A stretch of DNA of 64,000 nt from Panax quinquefolius. Lineage: Eukaryota; Streptophyta; Magnoliopsida; Apiales; Araliaceae. Below are positions 11,956 to 22,026 of this stretch, piece after piece. The notes beneath the pieces were generated by a model. The model worked only from the letters and a program-made list of their open reading frames with translations. It made no database searches and was not told where the DNA came from. A program made the translations under genes and the position numbers. The stretch covers positions 1 to 64,000 of the forward strand of contig JAINUW010000118.1 of the NCBI GenBank assembly GCA_020205615.1, given 5' to 3'. Positions within the stretch are counted from its first letter, which is position 1, and every line of letters begins with the position of its first letter.

Positions 11956-12640
11956 CGGTAATATCATCATTTAGGGATGAAGATGATGAAAAATATTTTA
12001 AAGGAAAACGAATCCGGTGAAACAAAAAAACAAGTATTATGGATTCGTACTTTTAAACAATCCAGAAGTTTAAAAATACTTCATAAATAATCATAGTGAA
12101 GTAAAATTCAAGAATGATCAAAACATGAGATACAATCAAAGCTAGTATCCACAATAGATATTTTGGACAAAAAGAAGAAATTTAATTTTTTGAATTGATA
12201 TAGTGTATTAAGTGAATAAGTGTTAGATATCTTTGAATAGTCTTAGTATACATGAATAGTAACTCAGACACCAAAAGATAGAAATTTCACAAAAAAAAAT
12301 ATCTTCACGCTTGAATGAATAGTAACTGCGTGAATACTAACTCGTGAATAGTAATTTCATGAATAGTGACTCAGAGCATGAAAAAGTTCCAAATTTGATA
12401 AAAATTTCCAACTAATATTTCGGCATAATAATATTGAAGAAATAATATCATTTTGAATAAAATAACATCCCTTACCTCGAAGATCAAGACTTTAGCACCA
12501 TTTGACACAGGATATAGGCTATGACTTGAACTTGCCGTATAGCAACACTCAAAGTATACTCAAAATACTCACAAGAATCGCTCGATAATATAGAGAGAAA
12601 AACTTGATTTCGGTGTAATTTTCAATTCTAACCTAAGCAC

Positions 12641-12652
12641 CCTATTTATAGG
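12641..12652 (-). promoter_or_regulatory. TATA box of element A 5' LTR
   Basis: The minus strand reads CCTATAAATAGG, in the same context as the plus-strand LTR at 55879-55890 (CCTATAAATAGGGTGCTTAGG). It would start element transcription toward lower coordinates. Confidence 0.65.
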
Positions 12653-14001
12653 AAATTGCTTAGAGAACACCAAAAGCAGAAAATTTAATATAATATTATT
12701 ATTATTTGTTAAAATTCTATACGCCCACTTTTGGAGATCTGATTTCAGCAAACAATAACACATGCTAGACCCACTTAACACACCAAAAACGTTTTTCTTG
12801 AAAAAAATAATTAAAACTTCCAAAAATCAATTATTTCGGAGCTTCGGAACTTCAATAATTCATAATAAATAGCTCTTTTGTCAGAAAATTTGAATCTCAC
12901 AAGTTTTTATAGGAAATTCAATTCTCTACAACTTTGCAGAAGAAAGTTTTTCCAAATTCCAAACAAAAATTGACCGAAATCCACAAGCAGGCGATTTTAC
13001 ATGTTTATAATCAAATTTTTGGTCCGATAATTGTGTCCACCAACACACAAAATATGTATTAAACATTTAATGCCACAAAATACTCTTCCTCCTCATATAC
13101 TCATATATCCCACATTCATTATAAAAATATCATAGTTAATATATTATTAAAATAATATATTTAAATGAATTATTTTATCGGAAAAAGATAAAATATTAAT
13201 TTTCAACAATTGTCATTTTAAAATTTTCTCCATCTATATCCACATAAAATCAATATTTTCTTCATCATATAAATTAATAATTAATTATTCACAAATAATA
13301 TTACGAGAATCACGATCTTGTGCAACGGTAGCTCCCGGAAAGAAGAGGGGCTTTCCATAAGGATCTCTCCTTACTAGCAAGCGCAATTAGGTGACCAAAC
13401 CTCTCCTTAGACAGAACTTTCTAGACATTGCCAATAATGTTATCCAATAATATTATTCAGGATAATATGAATTATTACTCAGATAATAGAAAATCACGTG
13501 TAATGACAATTTATTGAAACAACGATAATATAAAATATCAATGCAACAATTATTGAATCAATAAAATAAAATACTGAATAATAATTACTATAACAATTAT
13601 TGAGTATTGCCTTCTTACGTAAGAATCAATAATTGGTGCAATAATCAAGTGCTTCCGCTCAACAACGCGTATTAGTGTGTTTTAACCCTTTGGGTATTCC
13701 AATAGTATTAATTCAGAATAACTACGTTGTTATTTATAAACAACTTATATTTGTCGCTTTTTCTTCATCCAATAAACTTTTCGTTATGGGCGCACTGAAA
13801 AAGATCAATACTTCGTCGTATGAATATTCCCCGACAGTACGAATATTCCACGACAATAATGAATATTTTATAACCACTTGCTTATTCAAAATATTTGCGT
13901 ATTTTACCCATAACTTTCCACATTAATCAAATCAACCATTACTATTTCAACATAATAAATAAAGGAAATTCCATTTATTTAAAAAAAATCAGGGTCTTAC
14001 A

Positions 14002-14006
14002 CATAA
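14002..14006. repeat. Target-site duplication CATAA, right of element A
   Basis: Identical to 5337-5341; it marks the outer limit of element A. Confidence 0.85.
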
Positions 14007-14442
14007 CATACACGGCTTAAGTCCATTGATTAATCATTCTTATCATTCGTTAGCATACATATTCTACCACTACCACTTCTCTAACAATTTGAAGAGAAAG
14101 AGAATTATGGTTTAAGTTCTTACCTATGAAGATCACTTGGTTAATCTTTAATCTCCTCTCTTGCTTCTTGAATTCTCAAAGACTAACGTGTTTTAGCTTT
14201 GTAGCTTTTTTCTCTCTAACCAATAAGCTATAAGTTATTGGATGAAAATATAACAACTAACAAATGAACTAGCAAGCTTCCTATTTATAAGAAATTCTAA
14301 TTGATGGCTTAATGGTCATTAAGCCATTCCACCTCCTTACTAAACCTCCATACTATTCATTACTTAAACCCTAAGTTTACTTGTTCACCAAATAAGTTAC
14401 TTGGCCATCACAACACTTAGCCATTAAGTAAACTTGGTTACC

Positions 14443-14545
14443 ACACATAAGCACTTTACTTGCTCATCACACATAAGCACTTTACTTGCTTATCACACAT
14501 AAGCACTTTACTTGCTTATCACACATAAGCACTTTACTTAGCCTT
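14443..14545. repeat. 26-bp tandem repeat, four copies
   Basis: ACATAAGCACTTTACTTG recurs at 14445, 14471, 14497 and 14523, an exact 26-base spacing. It lies in the leader region of the minus-strand family-B LTR. It is absent from the plus-strand family-B LTR at the comparable place, so it is a local expansion. Confidence 0.85.
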
Positions 14546-15438
14546 TAAGTTACTTAACTTTTCCTTTGCTTAACACTTAAGTCTACTTGCTCAACACACT
14601 TAATTCTTGGTCACCAATTCACCCATGGTTTTCCCCATGGATCAAACTTTACCCATTGGATTAATATTTTGGGCTTAAGGTTCAATTAACCTAACTAATA
14701 CATTGGGCTTGCAATTAAACAAACACTTGGGCTTGTTCATTAAACTACATTAGACTTAACCATTACTATATTTGGGCTTTAACATTAATTCGTATTGGGC
14801 TTTATTATTATCCCAATTGGTCATTACAATTTCCTACACAATTCAACAAATCCATTACATATGGCTTAAAGCCTTATAACGTATAATTTACGTATTAATC
14901 TTGTATTCTAACTCGTATACTTATTTAATATACGACATTCCATCATTCATACACACTCGTATAATACCTCGTATTATACTCCGTATTCTTACCTCGTTAT
15001 AATACCTACGTATTATACAATCATAGATTTAATTCATTATACATTTAAATTCCATCTAGGAACTCACTTTCTAACCGTTAAGTTTTAAGTCCGCAGGCGA
15101 AAAATTGCGTTTGCCATAACATGAAATATTATTGGATATTCTACCTCACCTCGATATTCTATCATTACGTATTTCTCGGATATTCAAAAATAATTCTGAA
15201 AGCGAAATGCGTGAATAGTGTTTTTCGAAAATTTCTCGAAAAGCTTTTATTTTAAATCTTGGAAATTCAAACACTTTAATTCTACCAATGAGCCAAAATA
15301 CTACGACATTCCGATATGTTTAGGTCATATAACGACCTTGAATAGCTTACTCCAATAATTAATTAATTAAATTCATTTAATCCACATAATCAAATAAAAA
15401 TTTTAATTCTCAAAAATTCGATTTTTTGGGACGTTACA

Positions 15439-17564
15439 AGGGAGTATACCACCTGTAAATTTGAATTTTTGGACAAAAGTACAATTTATGATAAATGTCT
15501 AAATATTAATGAGTTTGGCCATATGAAAAATAGTAAATGAATTTTAAAAATTCTGAGAAAAATATATGTTCAATATGGGACTATATTCTGTTAAATCCCA
15601 TAAAAGAAATATTTTTGGGACTGATTTGGTATTTTTTATGAAAATGAACTAGTTATGAGTAAATGAATTAAATATGTTATGTGAAGTAACAAAATTGGAA
15701 AATAGGATTTTATGGCTTGGGAATCCTATATAGGGTATATGTAGATTTTTGATGAGGGATTTGATCATTGGTGATGAAATCTTATGAGTATGGCATTTTT
15801 GAATGATTAAATGCATTATTTGGTAAAGTGTAAACAATTGAAATAAATTGTTTATAAGTTTAAGAAGTGATTAAAATATTATTATAATATTAATAATATT
15901 AGATTATGAGTTTATTAAGTGATTGATAATATTTGGATAAATTTAAAGTCTTTAATATTTATCCTTGTTTTCGTTGGATTAATGCTTATATCATTGTCAT
16001 CATCCTCATGCTTATATTATGATGAAAGTCATCTTTAGCTTACGTGCAAAGATGAATTTTGTTAATTATTGGTTTCTGAGTTGAATATCTTTGGCTTACG
16101 TGCAAAGATGGATGATTAATTATTGGTTTTACAATTGAATATCTTTCGCTTACGTGCGAAGATGGATTGTTGATTATCGGGTTTCTGATTTGTATATCTT
16201 TGGCTTACGTGTAAAAGATGAACTATTGATTGATGAGTATCTTTGGCTTATATGCATAGATGAACTTTTTATTGGTATGATTATGACCAGGGATCATTCG
16301 GTATAATCATGACCTGTAATGTTATAGATGATGTGGTAAAAGTCCTCATTGGCCCGTAGTGCATTGATGGACAGTTATTGGTATGATTATAACCAGGGAT
16401 TATTCGGTATAATCATGACCATTGATGATTACATGAATATCCTTGGCCATAGTGCAGGGATGATTCGATGATGTGGATTTTTTATTAAGCTGACTCTCAT
16501 CGATAAAATATTGATAATACACTTTTAATTCGTAGAAGATAGTAGATATCATGTTCTACTTGACTCTTCTATATACAGTTGTATGTCTTTGGCTTGTAGT
16601 ACAAAGATGAATTGTTGATGAATATCTTTGGCCCGTAGTGCAAAGATAAATTTATTAGTATGATTATGAACAAGAATTGTGATTTGGTATAACCATGATT
16701 TTTGATGTTTGAGATGAAGATAGGCGATGAAAATTATCTTAAATCACAGTGCGAAGAGGAATTTAGAATCACAATTATGATTATGAGTTATTCATATGAT
16801 TGTGGATGTGGAATTGTTGATTAATGTTACGAGGATAAAACATTATTGGTGGACTTTTAACATGGAGAAGATAATAGACACGATGGTCTATTTGACTCTT
16901 CTAATGGATTGCTTTCGTTTATTTAACTATGGTTGAAAAGTTTTATCATCTACCATATGTTCTAAATCTACGATTTATTATCGACGAAGGCTATTGATAA
17001 TTTAATTATCTTTAGTCATGATATTCTTTCTTTGGGCTATTTGTGCTCACCCTTTGCTTCACAATTCCTTTTCGGGTAATAAGAGTGTAGTCAATGAAAG
17101 CGGGGATATGAGGAAATAGTGTGATGGTGCGAGACAATTGAAGTTTCTCAATACAATATAAAATGGCATGACATGTAACAGATAATTGTATTGAGGACCT
17201 AAGATGTATGTGTCGTATTTTATACGTCACTTAATAATTGATTTTTGCAAACAACAATAGGGTGATGAGAACCCGACTTTGAAAGCGTCAAAAGTGCACC
17301 TCATTAGAATGAATATGATAGTAATCTTCTCGTTCTTCTTTGGGGTCTTAAAATATTTGTTATAGTATTTTATATGGCATTGTAACAATTTGAGTTTGGA
17401 AACTGTCTGCGAGATAATATTGTATTAAAAACTCACAGCTTATTTGTTGTCATACTCTGCACGACAGTTCAACAGTTTTATAAATGAAGTTTGTATTTGA
17501 TTTTTAAAGAGTGATATCTGGCGACTCAGAATGGGTCGTGTGGACCTATTTTGGGGGCGTCACA
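15439..17564 (+). mobile_element. LTR copy 2, plus orientation, 5'-truncated
   Basis: It begins abruptly after the family-B terminus at 15438 and ends TGGACCTATTTTGGGGGCGTCACA. It aligns with 2480-4592 but keeps TG or CA in many places where copy 1 has CG. It contains a dense run of hairpin modules between 15960 and 16720. The 5' part with promoter is missing. Confidence 0.75.
15960..16720. repeat. Run of small hairpin modules in LTR copy 2
   Basis: At least eight inverted pairs can be read. Examples are ATCTTTG/CAAAGAT at 16087-16109, ATCTT-CGC/GCG-AAGAT at 16141-16163, and ATGATTAT/ATAATCAT at 16277-16310. The spacers between modules are unrelated, so this is not a simple tandem repeat. 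Homologous runs lie in copy 1 (about 3000-3700) and, inverted, in the other LTRs. Confidence 0.7.
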
Positions 17565-17984
17565 TGGACATCAACGCAATTGCGCCATTTTATATCTTTG
17601 GGAGGGCGCACATGCCACGGTCCACGGCAAAGTGCCAAAATGGGTTAGCTTCAAGCCATTTCCAATTTCTATCACCACATAAGTCTTATATGAGATAATT
17701 TAACTTCTACAATGGTGATATACCCATAATTGACATAAATCAATATGTTCAAATCCTGCCACTATATATTCAAATAGATTGAATATTTAATCATTAAGAA
17801 TCCTAACAATTCTTTGATATCAAACTCTTAGGATTAGTCCACCAATTTAAGTAACTATTAGTGACTCCCTTTAATCAGTTCATAAATTCACATAACCACA
17901 TAAGGTTTAATAAACTCACAAAACTAACTCATTAAAATTAAATCATATATTTAATTAATAAGGAGTTTAAAATTCACAGTCATT
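17565..17984. other. Unassigned AT-rich spacer
   Basis: The first ~90 bases resemble 4593-4685 (TGGACA...AAAATGGGTTAG). The rest (about 17650-17984) has no ORF and no repeat elsewhere in the window that I recognise. It separates an LTR end from a 5'-truncated gag, so one of its edges is probably an insertion or deletion junction. Confidence 0.4.
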
Positions 17985-18667
17985 ACAACATAGCGGTTCC
18001 CCGATATCTTTGCCAAGTTTAATGAATCGGCGAGGTTTGCTCCACACCAAGTGGATACCGAGGTTAGAAAAGCTTGATGGTTCGGCGGGGCTTGAAAACC
18101 GCTCTATTACCATATATCGTGTTCCAAAGTACTTCGTTTGGGACTATTTTAGAGAAGGCGATAATCGCCGAAGGTGGTAGCGAGGCTCTAAGCCAGTACC
18201 ACAAAGACAAGAAGAACAAGGTTGATGGGGGAGAGAAGATAGAAGGAGCCAACGGGAGTGGCGAGGGATAGAAGCGGAAAGTGTTTAACTCTGGGAATAC
18301 CAGAGTGAAATAAGGAGATCCAAAGAGGAGAATGGAGGCCTGCAAAACTTGTGGGAAGACTCATCTGGGAGTCTGTCTCAAGGGGAAGGCTGTATGCTAT
18401 AATTGTGGACAGGAGGGTCACATTTCGCCTAACTGTCCAAGTTTGAAGAAAAACAACGGATGCTTTATGTGTGGGTCAACTGACCACATGGCAAAGAACT
18501 TCCCGAAGAAAGGAACGGACGGGTATAAGGGCACTAATAGCGGTAAGTTAGCTATTAGTGGTACAGCGCAGTCGGGTAGGTCGATGGCCCTTACCTTTAA
18601 CATGATGATACCAAGATGCGATTACATTAGGGGGCGAATCGCAGGTATTATTCGATCAACAACATAA
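17985..18667 (+). pseudogene. gag: Gag remnant with zinc knuckles (family B)
   Basis: The C-terminal half of a retrotransposon Gag is spread over several frames. It starts with AKFNESARFAPHQVDTE-like wording at 18010-18060, then ILEKAIIAEGGSEALSQYH (18145-18205). The zinc-knuckle block follows at 18332-18500: CKTCGKTHLGVC, CYNCGQEGHISPNC (intact CX2CX4HX4C) and CFMCGSTDHMAKNF, where the last cysteine is phenylalanine. Stops at about 18268 and 18311 read TAG and TAA where the 39-kb homologue has sense codons. The N-terminal capsid half is absent. It matches the gags at 38577 and 62555. It is a non-functional particle/RNA-binding protein remnant. Confidence 0.8.
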
Positions 18668-19527
18668 ATACTTACGTGTTTGTTTGATTCAAAAAGCTAC
18701 TTGTTCATTTATAGCATGTGATTTTGCTAGACTATTAGGATTACTTCCGAAAAGTTGTTTATACCTTTAAATATTAAGGTAGCAACGAAGAGATAATTCT
18801 GTTGAAGATATTCATAGGAGTTATCAACGTGAACATCTGGGGTTATAAATTATTGGTAGATTTGACATCGATAAAGTTAGGATAATTGATGTAATTCTCG
18901 GAATGGATTGGTTGGTTAACCATAGGGCAATTATAGATTGTCAGAAGAAATGTGTGAACATTAAAACGTTGAGACAACCTCAAGTAGTATTTTATGGGAA
19001 TAGATCGTTGGGGCGTTTCGTGTTGTCTTTTTACCGTGACACAAACTAGGAAATTATTAAAGAAGGGATGTGTAGGTTATACGTGCCATGTTGTGGATAC
19101 CTAGAGAGTGGTAGCAACCATGGAACAAATACATTGTAGTTAAAGAATTCACGGATGTATTTTTGAGTGAATTTTCCGCCTTCCATAGAATAGGAGACCG
19201 AATTTGTGATAGACATTGTGCGGGGCGGCACCAATTTTCCGTGGCACCGTATCGTATGGCGCCGGTCTGAGATGAAGGAGTTAATGGTACAGATTATAAG
19301 AACCGTTGGATGAAAGTACATACAACCGAGTATTTCATAGTAGGGAGCAATTTAACTATTTGTAAAGAAGAAGGACGGATCGTTAAGACTTTGTATTGAC
19401 TATAGAGAGTTGAACAAGTTAACGATAAAGAATAAATACCCATTGCCCAAGATTAATGATCTTTTTGATTAGTTGAAAGGGGCTTAATATTTTTCTAAAA
19501 TAGATTTAAGGGGCAAGGTATCACCGG
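18640..19527 (+). pseudogene. pol: Protease and RT N-terminus remnant (family B), cut by LTR
   Basis: A protease trace reads FDSKATCSFIACDFARLL near 18690-18740; the catalytic DSG has become DSK. The linker phrase VILGMDWLVNHRAIIDCQ (18890-18945) is typical between protease and RT. RT begins around 19215 with GAAPI and a MAPVEMKELM-like piece, and continues in broken frames through [22 protein letters not shown] wording to FSKIDLR at 19495-19510. An in-frame TAG lies at 19470-19472. The gene stops at 19527, where a minus-strand LTR is inserted just before the conserved GYHQL motif. The matching complete block is 48785-49413. Confidence 0.8.
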
Positions 19528-20579
19528 TGTGGCGCCCCAAAATTAGGTATCGTCACCCATCTTGGGTGCGCCACTTACATGGTACATAAATTCAAATACA
19601 ACTTACTAATATAAGCGTAGGTGGTACAATACGACAAAAGCGTGAGTTTGAATACAAATATTGTCTACTAGATATTATACAAACTCAAAAGGAGTCCTCA
19701 TTACAACTATTATCACACTATTTCACGTAATAGTGAGAGGACTACTAATGCTATCCTCCGGACCATTACCGTTCCCTGAGGCTCGTCCCAAATATGTTCT
19801 CATTTCAAGAAGAAAAAGTGAAAGAAAGGGTGAGCTCAACTAGCCTAGTAAGAAATATTATGACTAAGATAATGCGAGAATAAATTATCATTAGCCTTCA
19901 ACAAAGATGTTAAAAGCGATAAAATACAATAGACAACCGGTTTAAGCTGCAATTGAATAAGCAATCCATTAAAAGAGTCAAGTAGAGAATAAAGTCTACT
20001 ATCTTTTAGGTTTAAAAGGTTTTCATCAATTTTATCATTGAGACTCGACAATAATAAACCACCACATCTAATCATCCCTGTACTACCACGGTCAAGGATT
20101 TTCATCAAATTATCAATGGTCATGACTATACCGAATCACCCACCGTCATAATCATACCAAAACTATCCATCAACGCATTACAGCCACCGAGGACTTTTGT
20201 CACATCATTTATATCAAGTCATGATTATACCTAGAATGATCCTGGTCATAATCATACTAAGTTCATCTATGCACGTAAGCCAAAGATAACATAATATAAC
20301 ATGAGGATGATGACAATGACATAGTAATTCAATAAAACAAGTTCAAGAATTATTTAATCCATGAATTATTAACGTCCAAATTGTCAACATGATCTTTGTT
20401 TCAGTAGAGTAAAATTCAATAATGATCGGAAGAATATTTCCATAAAAAGATATCTTTGGATGAAACGCAAATATCAAGGATATTCTACTAATTTCATGGA
20501 GTATAGAAGTCAAAGTTTTAACCAACCTGGGTATAATAAAGAATGGAATAACAAAAGAAATCACCGTGCATGCGGTGAT

Positions 20580-21020
20580 TTGCATAGACAAAAGTTATTC
20601 CAATGAGAATAATAATAACGGAACCAAAGTCGGGTGAAATTCACCGCAAGCAGGATGTTCCAATGAATAATAAAAGATGGAACCGATCCGGTGTAAAACA
20701 CACGCGAGATAGGATATTCCAACAGAATGATAAAGAGCGGAACCGGTCCGGTGTAAAAACACACGAATGGATGTTCCAACGAGAATAATAAAAAGCGGAA
20801 CCGGTCGGTGTAAAACACATGCATGAGGATGTTCCAACGAATAATAGAAGAATGTCACTAAGTATAGGTAAAACAAGCGATATCAAAGTTATTCCAATGA
20901 ATAATAAGCAATGGAATAACATAAGGATTTCACCAAGTATAGGGTATGCTGTGTATCACAGTTATGTATAGGGTATGCCACTTTTACAAAGTTATTCCAA
21001 TGAATAATAATGAATGGAAT
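20580..21020. repeat. Degenerate tandem repeats in type-E LTR
   Basis: About seven imperfect units centre on (G/T)TTCCAA(T/C)GAATAATAA, GGAACCGGTCCGGTG and TAAAACACA, with 55-60 base spacing. They produce overlapping open stretches on both strands (for example 20595-20922, minus), which I treat as artefacts of the repeat. Confidence 0.7.
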
Positions 21021-21201
21021 AATGAAGTTCTCTTCAAGAAGAAAGAATAACACTCCTTACCAGTAAAAGAACTGAATATAGAAGTAGTGAAGTAGCAGAA
21101 TACTCTTCTTCTTTCTATTTTTCTCTCTATAGCTTCTCTCTATAATTTCTCTCTCTAGAGTTTCAATGAATTCGTAAGAAAATAATGAAGGAATGAGCTT
21201 C

Positions 21202-21209
21202 TATTTATA
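21202..21209 (-). promoter_or_regulatory. TATA box of type-E LTR
   Basis: The minus strand reads TATAAATA in the context CCTATAAATAGAAGCTCATTCC, followed on that strand by a pyrimidine-rich CTCTCT tract. It resembles plant promoter/leader structure and matches 1742-1749. Confidence 0.6.
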
Positions 21210-21942
21210 GGAAAATGGAATGCATAGTAACTAATCCATGAACGGTCCAGATTGATTTACTTTAATCTGACGGTCCATATTTAAAGAAAAATCTTTTAAA
21301 TAAAATATAATATATTCTATTTATATAAAAATATTTTACTATGCAAACACTATGCAATACTATGCAAAATCTATACAAAAACACTATGCAACACTATGCA
21401 TAATAAAATATAATATATTCTATTTATAGAATAACTTTAATAAAGTATTCTATTTTATATAAAAGATGTTTCGCTTTTATTACGTTAATAATACGAATAA
21501 AATAAAAGCGTCATTATCGCTATAATAATTCATATTATTAATCGATAATAATGGAATCAAACCGGTGACTTCTCACATAAGCATCAATAATCAATACCGT
21601 GTGCTACTATGCAACCACACACGACATCGTACTTTTACTACCGAAGTAGTTCAACAAGAACTACGGTAAAACTTCCATAGTTATTTCAATAAAATATTTT
21701 TGTCGTTTTCTCAATCCGATGAATTACATTTATTAGGGTCCACCAATGATTGGTAGTTATACGAATATTCCTCGCTAAACCAGAATATTCCTGAACCAAT
21801 CGAATATAATATAACCACTTGCATACTTTGCAAAATTTATAAATACTACCCACAACTATAATATTATCTCAAATTCACACCATAATATTAAAAATTATTT
21901 TGACAAAATTTAAATCTTTATTTATAAAATCAGGGTCTCACA

Positions 21943-22026
21943 ATCTCCCTCCTTATGGAATTTCGCCCTCGAAATTAGGGTACGTACCTGGTATGATAAA
22001 GAGATGAGGATACCTTGAATACCTTT
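21943..22026 (-). pseudogene. pol: Polypurine tract and pol C-terminal end
   Basis: The minus strand reads TAAGGAGGGAGAT directly before the LTR terminus. Upstream of it are codons for RYPHLF and NFEGEI. The better copy at 54538-54735 ends KARYPHLFKT...NFEDEIS, so this is the last few codons of a chromovirus integrase. Nothing further of the body remains; 22027 onward is LTR sequence. Confidence 0.75.

Larger units (their letters stand above)
5342..14001 (-). mobile_element. Element A: full-length Ty3/gypsy (Tekay/Del-like) element, degenerate
   Basis: The element has two LTRs of 2772 and 2815 bp in direct orientation. On the minus strand it reads 5' LTR (11187-14001), primer site, gag, protease, pol fragments, polypurine tract, 3' LTR (5342-8113). 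Both ends are TG...CA on the element strand, and CATAA flanks both sides. The internal region is only about 3.07 kb, against roughly 5 kb expected, because most of RT, RNase H and integrase is deleted. Remaining reading frames are full of stops and shifts. It lies inside a family-B LTR. Domain order and the chromodomain-like tail support a chromovirus; the Tekay lineage is an inference. Confidence 0.88.
11187..14001 (-). repeat. Element A 5' LTR (minus strand)
   Basis: The plus strand starts TGGCGCCCAAAATAGG and ends CAGGGTCTTACA. It matches 5342-8113 along its whole length with many small insertions, deletions and substitutions, so the pair has diverged well after insertion. It retains a TATA box at 12641-12652, GTGAATAGTAACTC-type repeats (about 12230-12375) and a hairpin array (11755-11955). 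Confidence 0.85.
14002..15438 (-). mobile_element. Family-B LTR, minus strand, right part
   Basis: The plus strand ends CGATTTTTTGGGACGTTACA at 15438. This is the inverse of the family-B LTR start TGTAACGACCGAAAAAATCGG at 51630. Many phrases match in inverse order, including AGAATTATTTTTGAA, AAAGTGTTTGAATTTCCAAGA, GTATACG-rich sequence and GGGCTT/AAGCCC. A TATA-type box (CTATTTATAAG) lies near 14280 on the minus strand. It is split from 4690-5341 by element A. No ORF is credible. Confidence 0.8.
19528..21942 (-). mobile_element. LTR (type E) of minus-strand element, 3' LTR
   Basis: The plus strand runs from TGTGGCGCCCCAAAATTAGG to CAGGGTCTCACA, 2415 bp. It sits inside the RT remnant. A polypurine tract and a short coding end follow at 21943-22026, so it is the 3' LTR of a minus-strand element whose body is lost. 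It contains TATTCCAATGAATAATA-type repeats at 20580-21020 and a TATA box at 21202. Its first 150 bases match the LTR beginning at 63362. Confidence 0.82.

Noticed and set aside
18064..18603. Minus-strand ORFs of 61-93 codons
   Set aside because: They are antisense shadows of the gag zinc-knuckle region.
20561..20922. Overlapping ORFs of 87-93 codons rich in Phe/Tyr/Ser (minus)
   Set aside because: They come from the degenerate GTTCCAA-GAATAATA repeats of the LTR and shift frame between units.
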